64,000 bases of DNA, from assembly GCA_029258515.1 (NCBI GenBank), contig JARHYK010000018.1, positions 46,430 through 110,429 on the forward strand. Reading direction: 5' to 3'. The notes beneath the pieces were generated by a model. It saw only the letters and a list, made by a program, of their open reading frames with translations, did not search any database and was not told the DNA's origin. The DNA comes from Clostridia bacterium. GTDB taxonomy: Bacteria > Bacillota > Clostridia > TANB77 > CAG-508. The translations under genes were made by a program, and so were the position numbers. Shown one piece after another: positions 18,033 to 27,181 of this stretch (position 1 is the first letter of the stretch; the number at the start of each line of letters is the position of its first letter).

Positions 18033-19592
18033 TTAATGTCTTTTATATATGTCTTTAGATAATATAGATGAATTAACTATTTGACCATTTTGTTTTTTTA
18101 TTTTGTATGCTTCAGAATATATTGAATTTGCAGTAGTTTTGGTTACTTTATCTTGTATTTCTATTTGACAGTCAGAGGCTTGTTTTAAACCATGTATTTC
18201 AAAATTTGCAATTCCTTTTGCTACAGAACATAGTATTTTTATTGGATAGTTTCTGTTATTTTTAAATTTAAAATCTATTGCACCATATACAACTGTTGCA
18301 TCACGACTAGCCCTTACATATGATGGAACAAATTGATGGTTACTTCTTTCTATTATTTCTAAATCTGCTAAAACTACAGCGTTATATAGAGTGCTAGTAA
18401 TTTGACATATTCCACCACCTAAACCATCAACTACTTTTCCACTTACATATATTGGAGCTTCTTTGTATCCTGTTGCAATTGTTCTTTTTCCTACAACTTT
18501 ATTATATGAAAAAGTTTCTCCAGGCATTAAAACAGTCCCATTTATTTTATTTGCTGCTAGTATTAAATTTGTAGTTCTATTTGTGTTTTTAGTTGAATAA
18601 GTTGTGCTAAAAGTTGATAATAAATCAGGAAAGGCTTCTTTACCTAGCATGTTTGTTGTGGTTTTTGGATATAGTACTTTTAATGGGATTTTATATTCTT
18701 CTTGCTTAGTTTGTAACATTGATTTTACTTCTTCCATAGGGATTGCAAAGTCTACTCCGTTTTCACTTGCATATACATTATACGGGTTTTGTGTAAAATA
18801 TGCATTTTTAGGTTCTTTATATAGTTCATTATGAATAGCGTCTATATCTAATTGTGAAGGTGCAACAGTAGTAGTAATTATTTCAATAGGTGTGTCTTTT
18901 AAATTTAATTTTTTTATTTGATTTATAATGTGTTTTGCGGTTTTATCAATATCTATGACACTACCTGCTTTTCCTTTGGTTAAAATAAGATTTGAATCTT
19001 CTATGTAATAACTACTTTCAATTAGTGCATCTGGTAATTTGTTTGAAATATCTTTTAAATTATTCCTTAACTGTTCTTCATCAAGTGTTAATACAGGTTC
19101 AATTTTTGTTTTAGCTAAAAGTGATTTTAATCTTATAATATCATTTTCGAGTAATGTTCCAGTTTTTCCAATTTGATATGCTAGGTTTATGGCAGATGTT
19201 GTATCGAAAGTTATGCCTAAGTCTTTTGATAAGATAGAAGTTTCATAACCATTGTGCGTTAATTTTATTTCTTCTGGAATATTACTAGAAATGTATGTAT
19301 CTAATTCTTTTAAGGCATCTTCTTTATTTAAATTTGATACATTATATCCACAGATAAATACTCTTGGTAATATTTTTCCATTTTTAGCTGTATTAATTGT
19401 GAAACTTATGAAAGAAAGCAATAATATAACTAAAAATATAATGGCTGTTATTCCAAAAGTTTGTAAAATATGTGAAGAATTATTTTTGGTTTTAACTATA
19501 TGAAATTCTGTTTCTTTTTTTTCTGATTCAATTTTTTTATTATTTTCAATATCTAATTTTTTTTCTTTTTCTAGTGTATTATTTTTTAACAT
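18033..19592 (-). CDS. VanW family protein with peptidoglycan-binding-like domain
   Basis: A 519-residue membrane-anchored wall protein. The order is a charged Lys/Glu-rich cytoplasmic N-terminus, a membrane helix at about residues 51-73, a tandem 'PG_binding_4'-type alpha-beta region (about residues 80-330), and a VanW domain from about residue 350 with 'MPGETFSYNKVVGKRT', 'GLGGGICQITSTLYNA' and 'RNYPIKI'. VanW proteins accompany vancomycin-resistance and wall genes, but their biochemical role is unknown. This copy stands alone and is common in Clostridia. AGGAG precedes the ATG on the minus strand. Confidence 0.9.
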   Translation of the reverse strand: MLKNNTLEKEKKLDIENNKKIESEKKETEFHIVKTKNNSSHILQTFGITAIIFLVILLLSFISFTINTAKNGKILPRVFICGYNVSNLNKEDALKELDTYISSNIPEEIKLTHNGYETSILSKDLGITFDTTSAINLAYQIGKTGTLLENDIIRLKSLLAKTKIEPVLTLDEEQLRNNLKDISNKLPDALIESSYYIEDSNLILTKGKAGSVIDIDKTAKHIINQIKKLNLKDTPIEIITTTVAPSQLDIDAIHNELYKEPKNAYFTQNPYNVYASENGVDFAIPMEEVKSMLQTKQEEYKIPLKVLYPKTTTNMLGKEAFPDLLSTFSTTYSTKNTNRTTNLILAANKINGTVLMPGETFSYNKVVGKRTIATGYKEAPIYVSGKVVDGLGGGICQITSTLYNAVVLADLEIIERSNHQFVPSYVRASRDATVVYGAIDFKFKNNRNYPIKILCSVAKGIANFEIHGLKQASDCQIEIQDKVTKTTANSIYSEAYKIKKQNGQIVNSSILSKDIYKRH

Positions 19593-19787
19593 ATTTATTC
19601 TCCTATTTTTTATTGCAAGTATATTATATCATGAATTTTATTATTTTGTCATTAAATTTTTTTATTTTATATTATTTGTAAAAAAATAAATTAGCAGAAA
19701 TTTACAAGATATTTTTTATTTTTTTACATATACTATAAGTAATAACTTTAATTAAAGTTTAATATATTATAGTTATAGGAGGATATT

Positions 19788-19961
19788 ATGTCTAGAAATA
19801 GTAAACTAATATCTGAAAATTTAAAGGAAGAAATAGCAAGGGAACTTGGTGTTTATGAACAGGTAAAACAAGATGGAGGGTGGTCGAATGTGTCATCTAA
19901 AACTTGTGGTAATATTGTAACTAAGGCTATCGAAATTGCTAATCGTTCTGTAGAAAAATAA
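19788..19961 (+). CDS. small acid-soluble spore protein, alpha/beta type
   Basis: A 57-residue protein, short enough to be missed by simple ORF calling. It coats and protects spore DNA in the dormant core. The sequence contains the GPR protease site region 'KEEIARELGV' followed by 'VKQDGGWSNVSSKTCGNIV', matching the conserved halves of alpha/beta SASPs (xEIAxELG and the G-W/G...CGN motif). AGGAGG lies 6 nt before the ATG. It is monocistronic with a hairpin directly after the stop. A forespore sigma-G promoter is expected, but I could not pick one out confidently. Confidence 0.9.
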   Translation: MSRNSKLISENLKEEIARELGVYEQVKQDGGWSNVSSKTCGNIVTKAIEIANRSVEK

Positions 19962-20009
19962 ATATAGGGACATGTTTCTTAAGTAATAATAGGGAATATG
20001 TCCCTATAT
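19962..20009 (+). terminator. hairpin after the SASP gene
   Basis: ATATAGGGACAT (19962-19973) and ATGTCCCTATAT (19998-20009) pair perfectly over 12 bp around a 24-nt loop. There is no clean T run, so terminator function is likely but unproven. Confidence 0.6.
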
Positions 20010-20088
20010 TATAATTTAATTCTAATTTTGGTTGATTTCTAAAAGTCAATGTAGTAAAATATTTTTTAAGAGAGGATAAGGTGTATAT

Positions 20089-21513
20089 ATGAAAGAATTA
20101 AAAGTAAAAGATATTGTTAGAATTATAGATGGAACTTTGATTTGTGGTGATCAAGATAAAACTTGTAATGGGTTTAAATATGATACAAGAGAAGTTGAAA
20201 ATGGTGATGTTTTTATTCGTGTAGGAAATGAAAAAGAAGAAGGAAAGCAATATTGGGAAATGGCTTTTGAGGCAGGAGCAGATGTTTCTATTATTAATGA
20301 TGTTAGAATTGATTTGGAAAAGTTAAATAAATGGAAAGATAAAGTTTTAATTAAAACTAATGACCCGTTAAAGGGATTACAAAATCTAGCTAGATATAAA
20401 AGAGATATGTATGGAGAGAATTTTCCTGTTGTTGCTATTACTGGAAGTGTTGGTAAAACTAGTACTAAGGATATGGTTTATAGTGTTATTTCTCAAAAAT
20501 TCAATACTTTAAAAACCCAAGGAAATTATAATAATCACATTGGTGTTCCTTTGACTTTGTTAGGTCTAAAAGATCATGAAGTAGCTGTTGTAGAAATGGG
20601 GATGAACCATTTTGGGGAAATTAGTAACTTAACTAATATAGCTAAACCTAAAATTGCTGTTTTAACTAATATAGGTACTTCTCATATTGGAAATTTGGGT
20701 TCAAGAGAAAATATTTTAAAGGCTAAATTAGAAATTTTAGAAGGTATGAAGGAAAAAGTAGTAGTTGTTAATAATGATAATGATTTATTACATAAGTGGA
20801 AGTTAGAAAATGCAGATAAGAATATAAAGATTTATACTTTTGGTATTCAAAATGAATCAGATGTATGGGCTGAAAATATTATTTTGAATGAAAATAGTAG
20901 TAGTTTTTGCTGTCACGTGTTTGATACTCAATTTGAAGTTAATGTTCCAGTTGGCGGAGAACATTTTGTGTATAATGCTTTATGTGCTAGTTTGGTAGGA
21001 CATTTACTTGGTCTTGATAGTGAAGATATCAAAAAAGGAATAGAAAGTTTCGAACTTACTAAAAATAGAATGGAAATGAATAAGCTTAAAAATGGTACTA
21101 TTGTTATAAATGATGCATATAATGCAAGTTTAGAATCAATAAAAGCTTCAGTTAAATGTTTGGAAGAGTATAAGGAAAAAAGAAAAGTAGCAGTTATTGG
21201 TGATGTTTTTGAATTGGGGGAATTTGCTGAAGATTTGCATAGAAAAATGGGAAAGTATTTGTATGATAGTAATATAGATTTATTACTTTGTACTGGTGAA
21301 AATAGTAGATTTATTGTAGAAGAAGCTGAAAAAGAAGGTACTAGGATAAAAGAAATTAAATATTTTAGTTCGCGAGAAAATTTATTGGAATATATAAAGG
21401 CAAATACTACTGGTAATGATGTTATTTTATTTAAGGCATCTAATGGTATGAAGTTTTATGAATTGTGCCCTGAAAATAATGGGAGTTTTGAAGATATTAA
21501 ATTAAGTAAATAA
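20089..21513 (+). CDS. murF: UDP-N-acetylmuramoyl-tripeptide--D-alanyl-D-alanine ligase MurF
   Basis: The 474-residue cytosolic ATP-dependent ligase adds the D-Ala-D-Ala dipeptide to the peptidoglycan precursor. It shows the Mur ligase ATP loop 'AITGSVGKTSTKDMV' at about residue 121, 'QGNYNNHIGVPLTLL', 'VVEMGMNHFGEI', the 'LTNIGTSHIGNLGS' segment and the C-terminal domain's 'NDAYNAS' motif. These distinguish MurF from MurC/D/E. It is separated from the SASP gene and from the J-domain gene by short AT-rich gaps. Confidence 0.94.
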   Translation: MKELKVKDIVRIIDGTLICGDQDKTCNGFKYDTREVENGDVFIRVGNEKEEGKQYWEMAFEAGADVSIINDVRIDLEKLNKWKDKVLIKTNDPLKGLQNLARYKRDMYGENFPVVAITGSVGKTSTKDMVYSVISQKFNTLKTQGNYNNHIGVPLTLLGLKDHEVAVVEMGMNHFGEISNLTNIAKPKIAVLTNIGTSHIGNLGSRENILKAKLEILEGMKEKVVVVNNDNDLLHKWKLENADKNIKIYTFGIQNESDVWAENIILNENSSSFCCHVFDTQFEVNVPVGGEHFVYNALCASLVGHLLGLDSEDIKKGIESFELTKNRMEMNKLKNGTIVINDAYNASLESIKASVKCLEEYKEKRKVAVIGDVFELGEFAEDLHRKMGKYLYDSNIDLLLCTGENSRFIVEEAEKEGTRIKEIKYFSSRENLLEYIKANTTGNDVILFKASNGMKFYELCPENNGSFEDIKLSK

Positions 21514-21642
21514 AATATAAGATGTTTAGATATTTTAAAATATTTAAACATTTTTTATTTTATGATAGAAAAAAGTAAAAAATATATAGATTTTTTTGAA
21601 TTTTATGATATAATAGTGATACCTTTTAGGGGAGGATGTCAA

Positions 21643-22512
21643 ATGATTTTTAAAGATTATTACAAAATATTAGGTTTAGAAACAAGTAGAGTTTCTTTAG
21701 AACAAATTAAAACTGCATATAGATTGTCTGCTAAAAAATATCATCCGGATTTGAATGTTGGTGATAGCTTAGCAGAAGAAAGAATAAAAGATATTAATGA
21801 GGCGTATAAAGTATTATCTGTTCCAGCATCTAAGAGAAAATATGATAGAACTTGGAATGCATATACTGCCAGAAAAACTAAAAATGGTTTAAAAAGTAAA
21901 GGAACTATTTTTGATATGTTTTTAGGGGAGATAGATAAGACTGGTTTAGGGAAGAACAAACAAGAGCCTATTTATGGAGAAGATGTTGAAACTGAAATAA
22001 AAATTGGCTTAGAAGATGCTTTTTTTGGAATTGAGAAAAAAATTTCTTTTAAAAATGTAGAAGGTAAGAATAAAACTTTTTCTGTTACTGTACCTAAAGG
22101 TATTAGAGATGGTGAAAAGATAAGATTAATAGGTCAAGGCAAACAGGGTAAAAATGGTGGCAAAAATGGTGATATGTTTATAAAAATTGATATTCAGGAC
22201 ACGAAAAAATTTAAGCTTAAAGGATATGATTTATACACAGATTTGCTTTTAACACCATGGGAAGCTAGTTTAGGGACAAGAGTTACTGTTTCTACTATTG
22301 ATGCTGAAACTAAAATATATATACCACAAGGTATTCAAAGTGGTGAAAGACTTAGAATTCCTAACAAGGGATATAATGATGGCAAAGGCGGTAGGGGTGA
22401 TTTAATAGCAGAAGTAAAGATCATGGTGCCTAAAAAATTGAGCGAGAAAGAAAAGAAAATTTATGAAGAATTGAAAGAATTTTCAGATTTTAATCCAAGA
22501 AATGCTAATTAA
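21643..22512 (+). CDS. CbpA-like J-domain co-chaperone (DnaJ family without zinc finger)
   Basis: A 289-residue protein with an N-terminal J domain carrying the essential HPD motif ('KKYHPDLNVG', about residue 33) that stimulates DnaK ATPase. A short Gly-containing linker and the two DnaJ C-terminal beta-barrel substrate-binding domains follow ('VTVPKGIRDGEKIRLIGQG', 'YIPQGIQSGERLRIPNKG'). The Cys-rich zinc finger of true DnaJ is absent, as in CbpA. I chose ATG at 21643 behind GGGGAGGATG. The upstream frame to 21562 lies in AT-rich leader sequence. Confidence 0.9.
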   Translation: MIFKDYYKILGLETSRVSLEQIKTAYRLSAKKYHPDLNVGDSLAEERIKDINEAYKVLSVPASKRKYDRTWNAYTARKTKNGLKSKGTIFDMFLGEIDKTGLGKNKQEPIYGEDVETEIKIGLEDAFFGIEKKISFKNVEGKNKTFSVTVPKGIRDGEKIRLIGQGKQGKNGGKNGDMFIKIDIQDTKKFKLKGYDLYTDLLLTPWEASLGTRVTVSTIDAETKIYIPQGIQSGERLRIPNKGYNDGKGGRGDLIAEVKIMVPKKLSEKEKKIYEELKEFSDFNPRNAN

Positions 22513-22524
22513 CATAAAATAATA

Positions 22525-22553
22525 TTGACAAAAGGCTTGTTTTTCGGTATAAT
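22525..22553 (+). promoter_or_regulatory. perfect-consensus sigma-A promoter for the coupling-protein operon
   Basis: TTGACA (22525-22530) and TATAAT (22548-22553) are spaced by 17 nt, 61 nt before the first gene of the three-gene unit that ends in the VirD4-like protein. Such an exact consensus is rare in the window. Confidence 0.8.
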
Positions 22554-22613
22554 TAGAAGTGGAAGTGAACAAAAGACAAGCTGTATCAAATATAGGAAGA
22601 GGTGTAGTAATAA

Positions 22614-23138
22614 ATGGAGATGTGGCAAGGAAAACACTTTAGTATCACAGATCCTAAAGAAGTTAAAACAGTAATATATCAAATAAATAAAACAGAAAAA
22701 GAATTTTTGAAAGAGGCTCCTAAGTATACGATACAGAGATTAGATTTTTCAGAAGAGTTAAGAGGAGAAAATACTAGAAAGACATTTTATGTAGATAATC
22801 CATCAGAAGATGAGGATCATTTGGTTATTTTATCTTTTGGAAAAGATAGAGTAGTTGTAAATATGGCGTTACTTGAAGGAAATAAGATAGCTATTTCTAA
22901 AAAGCCAATGCCTTTAAAATTTGATAACTTATATAATGAAGTTGAGACAGAATTTAAAGATTTTAAATATACGCCAAATTTTAAAAGACCAATTTGTATA
23001 ATTGATCCAGAAACTACAGAAGAGGTAAAGCCTGTGCTTTATTTTGATGAGAAAACAAATGAAGTTAAAGGAAAGTGTAAATTAAAACCATATAAATCTT
23101 ATTTTGCCTTTGAAATCAGAGACAAAAAAGATAATTAA
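22614..23138 (+). CDS. hypothetical protein, first gene of the coupling-protein operon
   Basis: I do not recognise this 174-residue soluble protein. It is charged, predicted mostly beta-stranded with alternating hydrophobic segments ('HLVILSFGKDRVVVNMALL'), and has no signal peptide, membrane helix or cysteine motif. It follows a consensus promoter and lies 14 nt before the next small gene. The co-transcribed VirD4/TraG-like ATPase suggests a role in DNA or protein export, or in the element the ATPase came from. That is inference from position only. Confidence 0.65.
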   Translation: MEMWQGKHFSITDPKEVKTVIYQINKTEKEFLKEAPKYTIQRLDFSEELRGENTRKTFYVDNPSEDEDHLVILSFGKDRVVVNMALLEGNKIAISKKPMPLKFDNLYNEVETEFKDFKYTPNFKRPICIIDPETTEEVKPVLYFDEKTNEVKGKCKLKPYKSYFAFEIRDKKDN

Positions 23139-23152
23139 GGAGGAAGTTTGAA

Positions 23153-23446
23153 ATGGGTAATCCAAAACAAGAAGATAATGGATTTGAAGTTGTTTTTATG
23201 AATGTTGGAGCTAGAAAAAAAGATATAGAGGAAAGAGGAAATGGAAGTAAAGACGATTCTAATTTAGTTCCAGGTTTTATAATTGAAACTACTGTTTATG
23301 ATAATAAATGTGTAATTGATGGAAAAGAAGCATATAGAATAAATGAAAATGGTGAAAAAGTAGAAGCTGATTTTGAGATAATGAATAAAGCAAATAAAGA
23401 ACGTAAACTTAAAAATAAAGAACAATACAATGGAGAAACTAGATAG
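23153..23446 (+). CDS. hypothetical 97-residue charged protein
   Basis: This small hydrophilic protein has no recognised family. It has a Lys/Glu-rich N-terminus, a central beta-like part ('LVPGFIIETTVYDNKC') and a basic tail ('KANKERKLKNKEQ'). AGGAGG precedes the ATG at the usual distance. It sits between the 174-residue protein and the coupling protein, and probably works with one of them. Confidence 0.6.
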   Translation: MGNPKQEDNGFEVVFMNVGARKKDIEERGNGSKDDSNLVPGFIIETTVYDNKCVIDGKEAYRINENGEKVEADFEIMNKANKERKLKNKEQYNGETR

Positions 23447-23473
23447 GTAACTAAAGATAGTAGGTGATTTAAA

Positions 23474-25448
23474 ATGAATTACAAAATAGAAGGAGCAATA
23501 AGAAGGAATAGAAAAAATTTTATAATATGTATAATACTATGGGCTTTTTTGGTCATAGTATTTGTTTCGCCTTTGTCATATAGTATTTTTGAGGCGTCAC
23601 AAGGCGGTAAATTTGATAGTATTCTATTATTTGAAAGTATAGGAAAAAATTTTTTGCATCCGTTAAAAACGACAGGAAATATATTTTCTCAAGGTGCTTT
23701 TAATAATTTTACATCAGTGCTAGTAGGATTTAGTATTTTTTATTTTATATTTTTCTTTATTGGATTTGTTCGTTCAGCTCCCAAAAATGAATATTCAGAT
23801 ATTGAGCATGGTTCTAGTGATTGGAGTCAACATGGAGAACAATATAAAATTTTGAATAGAAATAAAGGTATTATACTTGCAGAAGATAATTATTTACCAG
23901 TTGATAAAAGAGGAAATGTCAATGTATTAGTTGTTGGACGGTTCTGGTTCTGGTAAATCTGCATCTTATTCAATACCAAATGCATACCAAATGCTAGGTT
24001 CATATGTTTTTACAGATCCTAAAGGAGAATTATATGATTCAACAGCAGGATATTTAAAAGAACATGGATACAAGATAAAGGTGCTAAATTTAGTCAGACC
24101 ACAATTTAGTGATGGATATAATCCATTACATCATATACAATCAGAATTAGATGTTGATGTTATAGCAAATACTATTGTTAAAGGGCAAAAATCAGATGGT
24201 GGTGGTTCTGATCCTTTCTGGGATGATTCAGCAGAAATGTTATTAAAGGCTTTAATATATTATTTATTAGCTACAAGACCAGAAGAGGAACAAAATTTAG
24301 CAAGTTGTGCAGAACTTGTTAGAGCTGCTAATAGTAATGGCGGTAGTAACTTGCTTACTGAATTAATGAGTCAGTTACCATATGATCATCCAGCTAGAAT
24401 GAACTATAAATCAATTGAAATTGCACCAGAAAAAACATATAGTTCAATATTGAGTACACTTCAATCTAAATTAGGTAAGTTTGATTCAAAAGAAATTGCA
24501 GAATTAACTTCAACAGATACAATAGATTTTGAAGAAATTGGAAGTCAGAAAACTGCTGTTTATGTTATTTCTTCTGATACTCACACAGCATATGACTTTT
24601 TATTAACTATTTTCTTTGCTCAAATGATACAACAGTTATATGATTATGCAGATAAAAATGGTGGTAAATTAAAAGAACAGACATTTTTTATACTAGATGA
24701 GTTTGCAAATATTGGTAAGATACCAGATTTTGATAAGAAAATATCTACTTCTAGAAGTAGAAGGATTTCATTTAGTGTTATTTTACAAAATGTTGATCAG
24801 TTAGAAGCAGTTTATGAAAAATCCTATGAAACTATTATGGGTAACTGTGATACTCATGTATTTTTAGGAAGTAACTCGTATAAGACGGTTGAATATTTTT
24901 CTAAGCAACTAGGTGAAAAAACTATTGATAGAGATAGTATTTCGATAAATAGAGATAGGAAAAATTGGAAAACAGGTAAGAGTGTTTCTGATCAAGTAAT
25001 GGCGAGAGCGTTGATGACACCTGATGAATTACGTAGAATGGATGTTGACCAATGTATTGTTTTTGTTAAAGGTTTAAAACCAGTCAAAGCACAGAAGTTT
25101 TACTATTTTAAGCATGCAATGGCAAGAGATTTAAAAAGACATGAAATTAGTCATAATGATATTGGAGAAATTAAAAGAGGAGAATGGAGAAAATATAACC
25201 CATATAATCCTTGGACTGATGATAAAGATGATAAGCAAGTTGAAAATTTAAAGGTTGAATCTTTGGATGATTTGTTTGATGATTTAGATGATGATAAAAA
25301 TGAAGTTAAAGAAAATGTAAATAAAGTTGAGAAAGTGGAAAAATTTGAGGAAGATTCAATTCAATTACCACAAGATGATGAATACGATTTACAAAAAGAG
25401 CTAGAGGCTAAGTTTGATGAGCTTTTTGGACCATTAGATGAAGATTAA
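23474..25448 (+). CDS. VirD4/TraG-type coupling ATPase, read through a +1 shift at an in-frame CGG
   Basis: Type IV coupling proteins are membrane ATPases that feed DNA-protein substrates to conjugation channels. Two N-terminal membrane helices (about residues 17-38 and 78-98) precede the ATPase domain. The frame breaks at CGG 23939-23941, in the Walker A codons. Without a shift it ends four codons later at TAA. Skipping the C gives GGT TCT GGT and restores 'VVGGSGSGKSAS'. The joined gene is 657 residues. Walker B is 'FFILDEFANIGKIPD', followed by 'STSRSRRISFSVILQNVDQ', as in CD1115-type VirD4 of Gram-positive elements. An acidic C-terminal tail follows. No relaxase or other T4SS gene is nearby. 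Confidence 0.85.
23939..23941 (+). other. frame-break site: in-frame CGG in the coupling-protein Walker A codons
   Basis: Zero frame reads GTT GGA CGG TTC and then stops within four codons. Skipping the C reads GGA, GGT, TCT, GGT and completes the Walker A loop GGSGSGKS. It is one of five identical-type sites in this window. Confidence 0.85.
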
Positions 25449-25460
25449 ATATAGGATTTA

Positions 25461-25513
25461 TTAAAATAGTTAAGGTAGAAAACTTTCAAAGTTTTCTACC
25501 TTAACTATTTTAA
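25461..25513. terminator. 53-nt perfect palindrome, terminator
   Basis: A 26-bp arm starting TTAAAATAGTTAAGGTAG pairs with its exact complement around a single C at 25487. An equivalent, less perfect hairpin precedes the second pilin-like gene at 63290. Strong terminator for the coupling-protein operon. Confidence 0.85.
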
Positions 25514-25544
25514 TATCTTTTTAATATTTTTCAATTTAAAAGTA

Positions 25545-25728
25545 TTTACAAGGAAATAATTTAATAGTATAATGAAAATGTATATTATTTGTTTTAAAAA
25601 TAACATGTGCTACAAATAAAAGTTGAATAACTAAAAGAAAAAGGAGTAGAAATAAAGGGAATTTGCTAAAATTAATAAAATAATAGTGTACAAAAAAATG
25701 AGAAAGAACAGAAGAAAAAGGAGGAAAA
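25545..25728 (+). promoter_or_regulatory. promoter and long purine-rich leader of the DGR-target gene
   Basis: TTTACA (25545-25550) and TATAAT (25568-25573) are 17 nt apart. An A/G-rich untranslated leader of about 150 nt follows, ending in AGGAGGAAAA before the ATG. The same promoter hexamers, spacing and leader phrases (TGCTACAAA, AAATAAAATAATAGT) recur upstream of the gene at 63606, so the two leaders are paralogous. Confidence 0.65.
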
Positions 25729-27114
25729 ATGGAATTTAAAACAAAAGCAAATATGGGTATAACTCTTATATCTTTAGTAATTACAATAATTGTGTTAATA
25801 ATATTAGCAGGTGTAACGATATCAAGTATAAGCCGAAATAATGGAATAATAAATAAAGCAGAGCAAGCTAAAAAAAATGTGCAAGTTTCAAGTGTAATAG
25901 AAAAAATACAGGTAGATGTATTAAAAAAATATAATAGTCAGAAAGGAAAATTTACTGAAAGTGATTTTGAAAATATATTAATTAATTATGGTAGTTTATC
26001 AGGAGGTCCAGAATTAATATCGAAAATATTAAAGACAAAAGAAAAAAATGAAATTCCTGTAAAAGATATATTAGATTTATTGGATATAAAATTTTATGTT
26101 GATAAAAAACCAGATGTTCAAAAGCCAACTCCAGGAAAACCAACACCAGATGGAATATTTACGGAAACAAGTACAGTAGATGGAAATACACCTACAGAGA
26201 ATAACCCAATAATACCAGAAGGATTTAAACCAATGGATATAAATCCAACACCTACACCAGATACAGTAAACAAAGGATTTGTAATAACAGATGGACAAGC
26301 GGAATTTGTATGGGTACCAGTTCCAGATATAACTAAAATGGTAGGTGGAACAGAAAAACAAAATAACCCAGGAGAAAGATGGGGAAAATTGTATTCTAAA
26401 ACAAATATAGATAATCCAGAAAATGGAACTGATATAGCTAAGCCAACAAATACAAGTTATAGAGAGCCAGATGTTTTAACTGCTACTAGTAATGCAGATG
26501 GAAATCAAGCTTATCTAGATATAATGAATAATATATTAGGAACATCATATAATATAAATACATTTAAAACAGAATTGGAAAAAGATTTTTATAAAATGTC
26601 AGAGAGCGTAAAAAAATATAAAGGATTTTATGTAGGAAGATATGAAAGTAGTTTAGTAGGTAGTGATAATAATGCATATTTAGCACCAATAAAAGGAGCT
26701 ATGTCAGCAAATGCAGCAGGTAGTTTATCTAGTTCTTGGTATGGACTATATGCAAGACAAAAGAAATATAAAAAGGGACAAATAGAAGGAAGTATGATAT
26801 GGGGATGTCAATATGATGCAATGATGAAATGGATGAAGAAAAATAGAGTGAATGTAGAATCATTAACACCACTACCAGAAGCATCAAAAAACACAGGAAG
26901 AACAACAGGAACAGTAGAAACAGATAAATTATGTAATGTATATGATTTACTTGGAAATAGTTATGAATGGACATTAGAGGCGCACAACACCTACTTTCGA
27001 GTTAATCGAGGGGGCAATTACGAATACGGCGTTTCGCCAGCTAACCGTTTCGACGACTTTCCTAACGACACTAACCTCGACAATTCTATTCGCGCCGCAC
27101 TTTATATTCCGTAG
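25729..27114 (+). CDS. pilin-like protein with C-terminal FGE/C-type-lectin domain, probable DGR variable protein
   Basis: The 461-residue protein starts with a type IV pilin-like signal, Gly then 'ITLISLVITIIVLIILAG'. The usual Glu at position 5 is Ser. A helical stalk and a Pro/Thr-rich linker (about residues 128-182) follow, then a formylglycine-generating-enzyme/C-lectin fold: 'GQAEFVWVPVPD', 'YKGFYVGRYESS', 'DLLGNSYEWTLEA' and the terminal 'RVNRGGNYEYG...RAALYIP'. This last block is the variable region in diversity-generating retroelement targets. Its codons turn abruptly GC-rich and end mostly in C. The surface display role is inferred. No reverse transcriptase or template repeat lies in the window. 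Confidence 0.8.
   Translation: MEFKTKANMGITLISLVITIIVLIILAGVTISSISRNNGIINKAEQAKKNVQVSSVIEKIQVDVLKKYNSQKGKFTESDFENILINYGSLSGGPELISKILKTKEKNEIPVKDILDLLDIKFYVDKKPDVQKPTPGKPTPDGIFTETSTVDGNTPTENNPIIPEGFKPMDINPTPTPDTVNKGFVITDGQAEFVWVPVPDITKMVGGTEKQNNPGERWGKLYSKTNIDNPENGTDIAKPTNTSYREPDVLTATSNADGNQAYLDIMNNILGTSYNINTFKTELEKDFYKMSESVKKYKGFYVGRYESSLVGSDNNAYLAPIKGAMSANAAGSLSSSWYGLYARQKKYKKGQIEGSMIWGCQYDAMMKWMKKNRVNVESLTPLPEASKNTGRTTGTVETDKLCNVYDLLGNSYEWTLEAHNTYFRVNRGGNYEYGVSPANRFDDFPNDTNLDNSIRAALYIP
26981..27110 (+). other. probable DGR variable region (VR)
   Basis: About 130 bp at the 3' end of the gene rise to roughly 50% GC in a 28% GC genome. Codons for the residues expected to vary are of AAC-derived type (GAC, TAC, AAC, TTC, CTC), the footprint of adenine-specific mutagenic homing. 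Invariant framework residues RGG, PA.R, P..T and RAALYI are retained. Confidence 0.65.
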
Positions 27115-27181
27115 CATTGACCACTGATAAAAAGAGAAATAAAAAAGTGGTAAAATAAAGTAATAACAAAACCTAAAGCAG

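Noticed and set aside
26981..27110. GC-rich patch as contamination or chimeric assembly
   Set aside because: It stays in frame, completes the FGE/C-lectin fold with the expected conserved residues and returns to normal composition right after the stop.
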